Both the position numbers and the translations under genes were made by a program. Below the pieces are notes generated by a model, which was not told where the DNA came from, ran no database searches, and saw only the letters and a list, made by a program, of their open reading frames with translations. A stretch of 45,257 nt of DNA from Bacteroidales bacterium (lineage in GTDB: Bacteria; Bacteroidota; Bacteroidia; Bacteroidales; ML635J-15), in assembly GCA_017617125.1 (NCBI GenBank), contig JAFZWY010000018.1, positions 1 through 45,257 of the forward strand. Reading direction: 5' to 3'. Every line of letters begins with the position of its first letter. Position 1 is the first letter of the stretch. Below, piece after piece: positions 7,599 through 16,600 of the stretch.

Positions 7599-7667
7599 AT
7601 GAACAGAATCATTCTCATCGGCAACGGATTTGACTTGGCGAAAAAACAGCGAGAACCAATGCCATAA
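7599..7667 (+). pseudogene. AbiH family 5' remnant
   Basis: The frame from ATG 7599 reads MNRIILIGNGFDLA, which I recognise as the conserved N-terminus of AbiH abortive-infection proteins (bacteriophage abortive infection AbiH). After 14 residues it diverges (KKQREPMP) and stops at TAA 7665-7667. Full AbiH proteins run to several hundred residues. The rest of the gene is therefore missing, probably deleted together with neighbouring island DNA. Confidence 0.65.
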
Positions 7668-7831
7668 GTGCAAGTTTTATTTGACATATTCAATTTGTCA
7701 GACAGTGTCTAGCAAATTAACTCAGTCTCGTATTTGCGAACTAGGTCAAAGTGTAGTTATTTTAAGTAATTTACGCAATCCAACTTTCTGCTCCATCATT
7801 CGAGATTTTCTGAAACTATACACTTGTGCAA

Positions 7832-7852
7832 GTGCAGAAATCACAGGCATTT
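7832..7852 (+). repeat. 21-bp direct repeat, copy 2
   Basis: GTGCAGAAATCACAGGCATTT, one mismatch to 7548-7568. The 263 bp between the copies contain the truncated AbiH start. It lies 88 bp before pcrB, at the right edge of the accessory region. Confidence 0.75.
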
Positions 7853-7927
7853 GAAATCCAGCCCCAAGTAGGTGCGAATTTCAAAGTTCTTTGCATAAAT
7901 AAAAATCCTTGTCAACAAAATTTTTAC

Positions 7928-7935
7928 TATCTTCG
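7928..7935 (+). promoter_or_regulatory. -7-like box of pcrB-nadA
   Basis: TATCTTCG is close to TAnnTTTG and identical to the box seen before guaB on the other strand. TTG occurs at 7909-7911, a short 16-nt spacing. The pcrB GTG begins only 5 nt after the box, so a transcript from here would have almost no leader. Confidence 0.4.
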
Positions 7936-7940
7936 CCCTT

Positions 7941-8669
7941 GTGATTTTAAATGGTAACATATACGCTACTATACTGCGGAACTGCCAAGAACACAGGAGA
8001 CAACTCGCAGTTTTGATAGATCCCGACAAGCAGTCGCTGAGCGAAACTGCGGCTTTTGCACGTGAAATTGAGGCTTCGACCGCCGATTATGTGTTTGTCG
8101 GTAGCAGTTATATGCTTGGAAACCTCGACAAGTGCATCGAAGCAATAAAGGATAACACGCAGAAACCTGTGATAATTTTCCCCGGACACGCAAGCCATAT
8201 TTCTGAAAAAGCCGATGCAATTCTTCTGCTTTCGCTGATTTCGGGACGAAATCCCGAATTCCTCATTGGAAACCACGTGATTGCAGCCGCTTCGCTTATG
8301 CAGATGGACATCGAGGTCATAAGCACAGGATATGTTCTTGTCGATGGTGGCAGGACAACATCTGTGGAATATGTCAGCAACACTCGTCCTATACCAGCCG
8401 ACAAACCCGATTTGGCGGTTGCGACAGCCGTGGCTGGCGAAATGCTCGGACTTCGTATGACCTACTTGGAGGCAGGCAGCGGTGCGTTGAATCCGGTTCC
8501 CGACAAGATGGTGGCTGCCGTTCGCAAATGCACGAAGTCTCCGCTTATAGTAGGTGGCGGACTGAGAAATATTGAATCAATAAACCAAAAATACGAGGCG
8601 GGTGCCGATATTGTAGTCGTTGGCAGCGCTTTCGAGAAAAAAGAACTACAGATAAATCAGTTTAAATGA
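7941..8669 (+). CDS. pcrB: Geranylgeranylglyceryl phosphate synthase family protein (PcrB)
   Basis: 242-aa TIM-barrel prenyltransferase that joins sn-glycerol-1-phosphate to a polyprenyl diphosphate by an ether bond. Family marks visible are LIDPDKQ near residue 29, FVGSSYM, the substrate loop STGYVLVDGGRTTSVEYVS, and the phosphate-binding VGGGLRN near the C-terminus followed by GADIVVVGSAFE. Length fits the bacterial/archaeal group II enzymes found in Bacteroidota, some of which prefer geranylgeranyl diphosphate. The start is GTG; no in-frame ATG precedes the conserved PDKQ motif. The stop overlaps nadA (ATGATGA). What the bacterial ether lipid does is not evident here. Confidence 0.92.
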   Translation: MILNGNIYATILRNCQEHRRQLAVLIDPDKQSLSETAAFAREIEASTADYVFVGSSYMLGNLDKCIEAIKDNTQKPVIIFPGHASHISEKADAILLLSLISGRNPEFLIGNHVIAAASLMQMDIEVISTGYVLVDGGRTTSVEYVSNTRPIPADKPDLAVATAVAGEMLGLRMTYLEAGSGALNPVPDKMVAAVRKCTKSPLIVGGGLRNIESINQKYEAGADIVVVGSAFEKKELQINQFK

Positions 8670-9664
8670 TGACAGCACAGGATGATGTAAAGAAATATGG
8701 TTTTGTAAACCAGCCTATCGACAGCAATATCGACTTGAAATCGGAGATTCTCCGCATGAAAAAGGAAAAGAATGCCGTAATTCTTGGACATTTCTACATT
8801 AATTCCGAATTGCAGGATATTAGCGACTATGTTGGCGACAGCCTTCAATTGGCGCAGATGGCGGCAAAGACAGATGCCGAAATTATTGTTTTCCTCGGCG
8901 TTAACTTTATGGGTGAGACCGCAAAGATAATCTGCCCCGACAAAAAGGTGATTATCCCCGACTTGAATGCGGGTTGCTCGCTTGCCGATTCGTGTCCTGC
9001 CGATGAGTTTGCAAAGTTTATCGCTGCTCATCCAGGCCATACGGTGGTTTCGTACATCAACACCACGGCGGCAATAAAATCGATGACCGACATAACCGTT
9101 ACTTCCTCCAATGCAAAGCAGATTGTCGAAAGTCTGCCTGCCGACGAGAAGATAATTTTCGGCCCTGACAAGAATCTTGGCGGATATATCAACGCGCAGA
9201 CTGGTCGCAGTATGGTTCTTTGGGATGGAGCCTGCCATGTGCATCGCCGTTTCGACCTTGAGGCAATCCTGAAGTTGAAGGAAGAACATCCAGGTGCGAA
9301 GGTTATCGCTCATCCCGAGTGCGAAAAGCCGGTGGTGATAGTTGCCGATTTTGTTGCAAGTACGGCTGGACTTCTTAAGTATGTGAAGAACAACGATGCA
9401 AAGGAATTTATTGTTGTCACCGAATCGGGCATTTTGCACCAGATGCGCAAGGCAGTTCCCGAAAAGACCTTGATTCCTGCTCCCGCATTGGATTCAACTT
9501 GCGGTTGCAACGATTGCAACTTTATGAAACTTAATACTTTGGAGAAACTTTATAACTGCTTGAAATACGAAATGCCCGAGATAAACATTTCGGAGGATAT
9601 TCGCGAGAAGGCATACCGTCCAATAAAGAGGATGCTTGATGTTTCGGCAAAGTTGGGATTGTAG
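8666..9664 (+). CDS. nadA: Quinolinate synthase NadA
   Basis: 332-aa [4Fe-4S] enzyme that condenses iminoaspartate with dihydroxyacetone phosphate to quinolinate in NAD synthesis. The conserved start AVILGHFYINSELQDISDYVGDS, NAGCSLADSC (C104), WDGACHVH (C190) and the C-terminal CGCNDC cluster (C279, C281, C284) supply the three cluster ligands expected for the family. Length is normal. It overlaps pcrB by 4 nt, so the two are co-transcribed. nadB and nadC are not in the window. A second ATG codon directly follows the first, so the start could be one residue later. Confidence 0.96.
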   Translation: MMTAQDDVKKYGFVNQPIDSNIDLKSEILRMKKEKNAVILGHFYINSELQDISDYVGDSLQLAQMAAKTDAEIIVFLGVNFMGETAKIICPDKKVIIPDLNAGCSLADSCPADEFAKFIAAHPGHTVVSYINTTAAIKSMTDITVTSSNAKQIVESLPADEKIIFGPDKNLGGYINAQTGRSMVLWDGACHVHRRFDLEAILKLKEEHPGAKVIAHPECEKPVVIVADFVASTAGLLKYVKNNDAKEFIVVTESGILHQMRKAVPEKTLIPAPALDSTCGCNDCNFMKLNTLEKLYNCLKYEMPEINISEDIREKAYRPIKRMLDVSAKLGL

Positions 9665-9677
9665 AGCCGCACCTGGG

Positions 9678-9704
9678 CTTCGCTCCCTGAGCGTAGTCGA
9701 AGGG
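9678..9704 (+). repeat. REP-like palindromic repeat
   Basis: CTTCGCTCCCTGAGCGTAG followed by TCGAAGGG. Nested complementarity (CTTCG...CGAAG, GCT...AGC) gives a small hairpin. It sits between nadA and asd. The same sequence recurs at 19641-19667 and, inverted, at 19701-19722. Confidence 0.7.
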
Positions 9705-9778
9705 TAAGTCGATGCGTGTCGATGTGCGGATGTTCGAAGCCAAAGAAATTTATATATGTAATTAAAATTTGACAAAAG

Positions 9779-10771
9779 ATGAAATTAGCAGTAGTTGGAG
9801 CCACCGGAATGGTCGGCACTCAGATATTCAGGGTTCTCGAGGAACTCAACTTTCAGTTCGATGAACTTATTCCAGTTGCATCGGAACGCTCCATTGGACG
9901 TACAATAACTTGCAAGGGCAAGGAATACAAGGTTATTGGCTTGGCTGATGCTGTTGCAATGCGTCCCGACCTTGCAATATTCTCGGCAGGAAAGGATGTT
10001 TCGCTCGAATGGGCTCCTAAGTTTGCCGAAACCGGAACATACGTTGTCGATAATTCGTCAGCTTGGCGTATGTATCCCGACAAGAAGTTGATTGTTCCCG
10101 AAGTGAACATTTCGGAACTTACTGCCGACGACCATATTATTGCAAACCCGAATTGCAGTACAATACAACTTATGGTTGTGCTTGCTCCGCTGAAAAAGTA
10201 CGGATTGAAGCGCCTCGTGATTTCCACTTACCAGTCGGTAAGCGGTTCGGGTTTCAAGGGTGTAAACCAACTTATGTGCGAGCGCGAAGGCAAACCGGTT
10301 GAAAAACCTGCTTATCCGCATCAGATTGACTTGAATTGTCTGCCTCATGGTGGTGCTTTCCTCGAAAACGGCTATACCGAAGAGGAAATGAAACTTGTGA
10401 ACGAAAGCCGCAAGATATTGGGACTTCCGCATTTGCTTGTAACATCTACCGTTGTGCGCGTGCCTGTGGTTGGCGGACATAGCGAGGCAGTAAATCTTGA
10501 GTTCGAGCAGAAACCCGACTTGGATAAGATTATGGAAGATTTGAAGTCGGCTCCGGGTCTTGTCGTTCAGGACGATCCGAAAAACAATCTGTACCCGATG
10601 GCAATAAACGCCAAGGACAAAAACGAAACTTTTGTCGGTCGTATCCGTCTCGACTATTCCTGCAAGAATGCAATAAATTTCTGGGTTGTAGCCGACAATC
10701 TGCGTAAGGGCGCTGCTACCAATGCTGTCCAGATCGCACAGTATGTAAAGGACAAGTTTGTCACGAAATAG
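9779..10771 (+). CDS. asd: Aspartate-semialdehyde dehydrogenase
   Basis: 330-aa NADP-dependent enzyme that reduces aspartyl phosphate to aspartate semialdehyde, feeding lysine/diaminopimelate, threonine and methionine synthesis. GATGMVG at 7-13 is the nucleotide loop, NPNCSTIQ holds the catalytic C126, and VPVVGGHSEA holds the acid-base H234. Length is typical. It is followed 6 nt later by the GH25 gene, so the two are probably co-transcribed. The 114-nt gap upstream carries a REP-like hairpin rather than a clear promoter box. Confidence 0.96.
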   Translation: MKLAVVGATGMVGTQIFRVLEELNFQFDELIPVASERSIGRTITCKGKEYKVIGLADAVAMRPDLAIFSAGKDVSLEWAPKFAETGTYVVDNSSAWRMYPDKKLIVPEVNISELTADDHIIANPNCSTIQLMVVLAPLKKYGLKRLVISTYQSVSGSGFKGVNQLMCEREGKPVEKPAYPHQIDLNCLPHGGAFLENGYTEEEMKLVNESRKILGLPHLLVTSTVVRVPVVGGHSEAVNLEFEQKPDLDKIMEDLKSAPGLVVQDDPKNNLYPMAINAKDKNETFVGRIRLDYSCKNAINFWVVADNLRKGAATNAVQIAQYVKDKFVTK

Positions 10772-10777
10772 TTTTGG

Positions 10778-11575
10778 ATGGCAAAGCGTAGAAAGGGTAG
10801 AGGAGGAAAATTCCTATGGGTAGTACTTGCTGTGGCTATTGTCGCAGTAGGTGGCTACTTTTCCTTTCCGTATTTGAAGAAATATTACAACAGGTTCTTC
10901 GGTGACGATCAGAACGAAGAAATTGCTGCTGTTGTCCCAATGCAGACCTACCGCGAAATGTATCCGCAGTATAATCTTTTTGGTATAGATGTATCGGAGT
11001 ATCAGGGAGATATTGATTGGGCAACTTTGGTTGACAAGAACAAGATTGATTTTGCCTTTGTCCGTGCTACTGCAGGAAACGACACCAAGGACAAGAATTT
11101 TTCGGAAAACTGGCGCCAGCTGAAGAGGTACAATGTGCCACGCGGAGCATATCATTATTACCGACCTAACGAGAACAGCTCCGAGCAGGCCGATTTGTTT
11201 GTCAGCACGGTAAGGCTTGAAAAAGGCGATTTTGTCCCAGTGCTTGATATCGAGAAATACAGTAAGGTTCAAAGTATTACTAGCTTGAAAAATGGGTTGC
11301 TCAACTGGCTATCGATAGTAGAGAATTATTACGGTGTGGTTCCTATTATATATACCTATAGCAATTTCTACGAGAAGGTCATTACCGGCGACAAGCGTTT
11401 CCGCAAGTATCCGATATGGATAGCGCATTATTCCGAAAAGGAGAATCCAAAGAAATTGCCTTCCGAATGGGCGTTTTGGCAGTTTTGCGAGGAGGGACGT
11501 CTCGAGGGTATTGAAACGAATGTTGATATAGACATTTGCTTTAGTGTCGAGAAATTCAAGGCGTTACGAAAATAA
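10778..11575 (+). CDS. Membrane-anchored GH25 lysozyme-like muramidase
   Basis: 265-aa protein. A basic N-terminus (KRRKGRGGK) and one membrane helix (about 12-31) form an uncleaved anchor, and the rest should face the periplasm. The GH25 domain starts at GIDVSEYQGDIDW (D71), has the catalytic DIE pair (D157, E159), and ends with WIAHYSE, WAFWQF and D250. GH25 enzymes cut between N-acetylmuramic acid and N-acetylglucosamine in peptidoglycan. It follows asd at 6 nt; linkage with a diaminopimelate-pathway gene fits a cell-wall theme, though this may be coincidental. Confidence 0.92.
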   Translation: MAKRRKGRGGKFLWVVLAVAIVAVGGYFSFPYLKKYYNRFFGDDQNEEIAAVVPMQTYREMYPQYNLFGIDVSEYQGDIDWATLVDKNKIDFAFVRATAGNDTKDKNFSENWRQLKRYNVPRGAYHYYRPNENSSEQADLFVSTVRLEKGDFVPVLDIEKYSKVQSITSLKNGLLNWLSIVENYYGVVPIIYTYSNFYEKVITGDKRFRKYPIWIAHYSEKENPKKLPSEWAFWQFCEEGRLEGIETNVDIDICFSVEKFKALRK

Positions 11576-11639
11576 TTGGCAGTAAAAATCACTACTAAAA
11601 AAGTTTTATTCAAAACGTTATCGTTTAGAAAAATTGTTG

Positions 11640-11647
11640 TACCTTTG
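11640..11647 (+). promoter_or_regulatory. -7 box of rpsP-rimM
   Basis: TACCTTTG matches TAnnTTTG exactly. It lies 55 nt before the rpsP ATG at 11703 and shows that the in-frame upstream extension from 11634 cannot be the true start. Confidence 0.7.
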
Positions 11648-11702
11648 CGCCCGCAGTTCGGGTAACTGCGCGTTTAAGTTATTAATTAATAAAAATTATT
11701 TT

Positions 11703-12260
11703 ATGTCAGTAAAATTAAGACTTTCAAGGCACGGACGTAAGGCAAGAGCTTTCTACCACATCGTCGTTGCCGACAGCAGATCACCACGTGATGGTAGATT
11801 TATTGAAAAACTCGGAACTTACAATCCGATGACAAACCCTGCAACAATCGATCTTAACTTCGATTCTGCATTGGCATGGCTCCAGAAGGGCGCTCAGCCA
11901 ACCGAAACCGTTAGACGCATTTTGTCGTACAAGGGCGTTCTGATGAAGAAACACCTTCTCGAAGGCGTAAAGAAGGGTGCTTTCAACGAGGCAGAAGCAG
12001 AAAGACGTTTCAATGCATGGTTGGACGAAAAGAACATCAAGGTTAGCAACAAGAAGAGCGAACTCGCAGCAGCTAAGAAGGCTGACGAAAAGGCTAGACT
12101 TGAAGCTGAAACCAAGGTCAAGGAACAGCGTGCTGAAGCTATCGCTAAGAAGCGTGCAGAGGCTATGGCAGCTCTCGAAGAGGCAGCAAAGGAAGCAGCT
12201 GCTGAAGCAAATGCAGAAGAAACTGCAGAAGAAGCTCCAGCTGAAACTCCAGCAGAATAA
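11703..12260 (+). CDS. rpsP: Ribosomal protein bS16 with long Ala/Glu-rich tail
   Basis: 185 aa from ATG 11703. The first 85 or so residues are a normal bS16 of the 30S subunit: [40 protein letters not shown]. Residues about 110-185 form a Lys/Ala/Glu-rich helical tail ending in [15 protein letters not shown]. bS16 is about 80-90 aa in most bacteria; such tails occur in Bacteroidota relatives. The start was chosen because the longer frame from 11634 overlaps the promoter. rimM follows after 3 nt, the classic rpsP-rimM pair, but trmD and rplS do not follow here. Confidence 0.96.
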   Translation: MSVKLRLSRHGRKARAFYHIVVADSRSPRDGRFIEKLGTYNPMTNPATIDLNFDSALAWLQKGAQPTETVRRILSYKGVLMKKHLLEGVKKGAFNEAEAERRFNAWLDEKNIKVSNKKSELAAAKKADEKARLEAETKVKEQRAEAIAKKRAEAMAALEEAAKEAAAEANAEETAEEAPAETPAE

Positions 12261-12263
12261 GCT

Positions 12264-12794
12264 ATGCTGTTTGACAACAAGGAGTTGGTTGAAATTGCTC
12301 AGGTTGCAAAAACCTACGGACTCAACGGTCATCTTAGCCTTAAGTTCGACAGTAGTTTCTCCGATGACTTGCTTGACGAAGAAATACCGGTATTCCTACT
12401 TATCGAAGGGATACCGGTTCCTTTTTTTGTAGAAGACTACAAAAATTCGGGTGGCTATACTGCCACAAAATTCAGATATATTGACGGTGCCGAAGCTGCC
12501 GAAAAGTATGTAGGTTGCAAGGTGCTGGTATTTGCCGACGATGTACAGGACGATGAGGATTACGACGAGGAACTTGAACTTGTCGGCTACAAGGTTTTCG
12601 ATGCGCACCATGGTTATGTGGGCGAAATCGTGGATTTCAACCTAATCCCTGGAAATCCAGTCTTCGAAACCGACTTCAACGGTCATACAATAATAATCCC
12701 CTACACCGAAGAAATAGTCGTTGGCATCGACGACGACAAGCAGGAAGTGTATATTAATGCTCCCGAAGGACTTATAGATTTGTATCTAGAGTAG
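12264..12794 (+). CDS. rimM: Ribosome maturation factor RimM
   Basis: 176-aa 30S assembly factor that binds uS19 and helps 16S rRNA processing. Residues 8-90 form the RimM N-terminal barrel (EIAQVAKTYGLNGHLSLKF), and 100-170 the PRC-barrel (ELVGYKVFDAHHGYVGEIVDF, then FNGHTIIIPYTEEIVVGID). Length is normal. It is coupled to rpsP (3-nt gap). An acidic linker (DDVQDDEDYDEE) joins the two domains. Confidence 0.95.
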   Translation: MLFDNKELVEIAQVAKTYGLNGHLSLKFDSSFSDDLLDEEIPVFLLIEGIPVPFFVEDYKNSGGYTATKFRYIDGAEAAEKYVGCKVLVFADDVQDDEDYDEELELVGYKVFDAHHGYVGEIVDFNLIPGNPVFETDFNGHTIIIPYTEEIVVGIDDDKQEVYINAPEGLIDLYLE

Positions 12795-12838
12795 AATTTG
12801 GGTAATGTTTTTTACTCTAAATAAACAATAGAAGCAAA

Positions 12839-13510
12839 ATGGAAATGGATTATAATGCGAAGGGAAAAGTGCTAAAGAAAGCGGTGGTATGGAAGAATTT
12901 GTACTTCTATCGCAAAAGCGATGCTCTTTATCAACTCACTGTAGCATTTTGCCATCGGTATCTACCTGTTTACGGAGATCGTACTGTGGACCAAATGGTG
13001 CAAGCGGCTCGTTCTGGCAAACAGAACATAGTGGAGGGCAGCGAGGATGGGCTTACTAGTTCGGAGATGGAGATAAAGTTACTTAATGTAGCTCGAGGTA
13101 GCTTGCAGGAACTTAGGGCTGATTACATAGATTATTTGAATACTCATCATCTTTCAATATGGACTGCGGACAATGAACGGCAGCAACGTATGCGTGAGTT
13201 TTGTCATTCACACAATGACTTTAGTGATTATGAGCCAATGCTTGGTCAAATGAATGATGAAGAAATGGCAAATCTTGCGCTAACTCTATGTCACCAGACA
13301 GACAAGATGATGTGTTCTTATATAGAAAAACTTGAACGCGACTTTGTTACTGAAGGAGGAATAAAGGAGCGCATGTATGTCGCCCGTAATGATTATCGCA
13401 AGGCGCAAGATGCTCATATTCAAGCTTTAGAAGCAGAAAATGTGCAATTGAGAAATAAAATAAAAGAATTAGAGGCTATCATAAAGAATTTAGGCAGTCC
13501 TAGGAAATGA
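12839..13510 (+). CDS. Four-helix-bundle suffix domain protein
   Basis: 223-aa protein of the four-helix-bundle (23S rRNA intervening-sequence protein-like) superfamily, in the variant with a C-terminal suffix region. Seen here are VWKNLYFYRKSDALYQLTVAFC, RTVDQMVQAARSGKQNIVEG and a C-terminal coiled coil (about 190-217, ALEAENVQLRNKIKELEAI). Function is unknown; related proteins form pentameric bundles and are scattered as lone genes, which fits this one. It starts 44 nt after rimM and ends before a strong bidirectional terminator. Confidence 0.85.
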   Translation: MEMDYNAKGKVLKKAVVWKNLYFYRKSDALYQLTVAFCHRYLPVYGDRTVDQMVQAARSGKQNIVEGSEDGLTSSEMEIKLLNVARGSLQELRADYIDYLNTHHLSIWTADNERQQRMREFCHSHNDFSDYEPMLGQMNDEEMANLALTLCHQTDKMMCSYIEKLERDFVTEGGIKERMYVARNDYRKAQDAHIQALEAENVQLRNKIKELEAIIKNLGSPRK

Positions 13511-13553
13511 ATGTTTATCTAAATTTATATTATCGTTTGTTATCCTAATAAAA

Positions 13554-13585
13554 AAAAATAGAAGGACTTTCGCCCTTCTATTTTT
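13554..13585. terminator. Bidirectional intrinsic terminator
   Basis: A perfect 12-bp stem (AAAAATAGAAGG / CCTTCTATTTTT) around an 8-nt loop. It has A and T runs on both sides, so it can end transcripts from the converging genes at 13510 and 13607. Confidence 0.85.
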
Positions 13586-13606
13586 ATTTTATGTGTTGCG
13601 TTAATC

Positions 13607-16600
13607 CTATTTGAACGCATTTTCGCAAAGTCCGTCGCCGCTGAGCAACAGCCTGTCGGCATAATCAGGAACTGGACGTCCCATGTACCTGTCGACGTAC
13701 ATCTTAGCAAGGTACTGTCCGAGCATGAAGCCGTGTCCCTGCAGACCTACTAGCAAGCCGTGTCCCGGGTCTATGATGTAGCGAGGTTCTGTGTAGTAGC
13801 CTGCCCAGAATGCTTGGAAGCTGACAGCGCCAAGTTGCGGTATCCATTCGCGGAACATTTCGGAGCAGATCTCGAGGAAGTTCTGTGCATTGAACTTGAG
13901 GTTCTTGCCAGCTTCTGCTGCATCTACACCTGGTGATGCACAACCGATGATTTGTCCGGTTTCCTTGAACTGTTGTCCGTAAACTGCCGAGAATCCCTTG
14001 TATTGACGGCGATCGATAAGCATATCCAAGCATTCACCGTCTTTACCCATCATTGGGAGACGCCCTGTGATAAATGCCTGGTGCTTGATTGGGTACAAAC
14101 CAGTTTCGATTCCGAGTTGCTTTGCAAATTTTGCTGCTTGATAGCCGAGCGAGTTTACAAAGTGTTCGCAGTGATATTCAACAAATTCCTTGTCGTGAGT
14201 ATAAACCAATGCCATGAATCCTTTTGCAGTACGCTGAACTTCAACCAAGCGGCAGTCTTCGAGAAGTACACCGCCCTTTTCGCATGCCAAGTGACGTATG
14301 TAGTCGATAACCTTTCCTGGAGTTGCCTGCCAGCAGTTGTTGGTTACGCAAGCTGCACTGTAAGTGTCGAGATTCGGGTTGAAATATGGAGAAATTTCTT
14401 TCTGGAAATCCTTTCTGTCAACCATGTAGCCGTCCGACCATCCGAGCGATGCTTCCAACGACTTGTAAGTTGCTTCGTCGTGAGCGAAACCTACATAGCG
14501 AATCGGGTAGTAGCCCACGTTGGTCTTGCTTTGCAATTCACGGAAAATATCCTGGTTGTGATTTGCAATGTCGGCAATCTCAGGAACCGAGAATGCTGGA
14601 CGTCCGCCACCGATGCAACGCCATGAAGAACCGCGTTCTGCATTGCAGAGAACAGTCTTCTTGCCAGCTTCTGAGAAATAGCGGAACAATGCGCTACCAG
14701 CTATACCACCACCTGCGACAAATACATCACATTCGACGCGCTTGGTGTTCTTGCCTGCGATAAATTCAACAGGTTTGTTAGTCGGTTGCATATCGTTTAT
14801 TGTTACCTGGTTCGACAGAGGCCCGCGTGGTGTTGCGTCGCCAACAACCTCGATGCCGTAACCGCGAAGCAGTTGCTTTACGCGTGGGATACAACGTTTG
14901 CCGCGGCAGGTTCCCATACCGATACGGGTGGTATGCTTCAGTTCGTCAACCGAGATTACCTTGCGGTCGCCAATTACTTCAAGCAACTTGTCGAGTTGAA
15001 CATCTTCGCAGTGGCAGATGTATGCCGGATCCTTGTCGTCCTTCTTGGTCGGGTTCATGGCAACCTTTTCGCCAAACTTTTCCTTTAGGATGAAGCCTGT
15101 AACTTCGGTCAGCTTTTCGCCACTGATGTCGGTAGCCTTTACGCGTGCAACATTGGTCTTGTTTTCGTTGACCTTGATGTGTTCCACAATACCTTCGCCG
15201 ACTTTTTCACCGTTGTCGTTGATAAGTACAACCTCAACATTTTCGTCAACATGGTATTCGATAGGCAGGAACAATATGTTCTTCTGCAAGTTGTAACCGA
15301 AAATTGCAAGACCTGGGCAGTGCGAAACGCATTCCATACAGCCAACGCACTTGTTGTAGTCGATTTCGGGAACCGATGAGGTGGATGCCTTTGTGATTGC
15401 GCCTTGCGGACAAGAGAACGAACATGGGTTGCAAGCAAATCCGTAGAGACAGTCGGCGACTACGAAGCCGCGAGTGTTCATACGTTCGCTTGTTGGCTTG
15501 TTAGGAGTCTGCAAAACACGTACTGGACGTTGCTGTGCGTCGATATATTCCTTCGAAACTGCTAGATAGTCGTCGTAGTTGACGCGTTTGCCCATCTGCA
15601 TTGCTATTTCGAGAGCAACCTGCTTTCCGCGAAGTACTGCGCAGGTACCTTCGCCAACGCGAACAGCATCGCCGGCACCAAATACGTTTGCTCCGAAAAC
15701 TTCGCGTCCCTTTGTAAGCAACTGGCTGTCGGAGATAAGACCAGTACAGATATTTATCACGTCAATGCCTTCGATAACCTTTTCGGTGCCTGGGATTGGC
15801 TGGAAGTTCTTGCATTCTGCAATTACTGCACCAACAATGCCAGTGTGAGTTTCGTTTGGAATTGCGCGGAGCAATGTGTGTGATGTATAAATAGGTATGC
15901 CCAATCTGCGAACACGGTTTGCCTGAACCGGGAATCCGCCTTCGTGATCCATTGCCTCAACTATTGCTACAACCTTTGCGCCTGCCTGTGTTGCCTGATA
16001 CGATGTGAGGTAGCCGATGTTTCCTGCACCTATTGAAAGGATGCGTTTGCCGAGAAGCGTGTGCTCCACGTTCATCATCTTCTGGACAACGGCAGCGGTG
16101 TAAACGCCTGGAAGGTCGTCGTTTTCGAATACCGGCATAAACGGAACAGCACCGGTAGCAACTACAAGATGTTCAGCATCGATGTAGCTAATGCTTCCGT
16201 CGCGAAGGTTTTTGCATGCTACGCGCTTGCCTTCGAGCAAGTCCCATACGGTAGTGTTGAGGAAAATATTGCTGTGATCGTCGCCTGCAAGTGTCTTTGC
16301 AATGTCGAAGCCACGCATGCCACCATAGATTTTCTCCTTTTCGAAGAAGAAGAACTGGTGGGTCTGCATGTTGAACTGACCGCCAATGCGTTCGTTGTTA
16401 TCTACAACTATGTTGGCAATGCCCATTTCGTTGAGTTTCTCGCGGCAAGCCAGACCAGCAGGACCTGCACCGATTATTACGACCTGGGTCTTGTAAACCT
16501 TGCGGGTATTGTCCTTCGGTTCGATGACCTGTGGAAAATAGTCCTGTGGGATTTCGCGAACCGACTTAACTCCGTCGACTGGAGTTATGCAGATACGCTT

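Larger units (their letters stand above)
7506..7940. other. Gene-poor scar: AbiH remnant, direct repeats, short frames
   Basis: This 435-bp gap holds a 22-codon frame overlapping the DUF1016 stop (7502-7570), an AbiH 5' fragment (7599-7667), a 21-bp direct repeat and a 74-codon frame (7630-7854) with no family I recognise. Near 7821-7834 there is a short palindrome CACTTG-TG-CAAGTG. The mixture looks like decayed accessory DNA at the edge of the island rather than a functional gene. Confidence 0.6.

Noticed and set aside
7630..7854. 74-codon frame before pcrB
   Set aside because: No family match that I recognise, overlaps the AbiH remnant and ends in the direct repeat; more likely debris than a gene.
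13952..14626. 224-codon plus-strand frame inside the oxidoreductase gene
   Set aside because: Shadow of a long real gene on the other strand; no domain and no start context.
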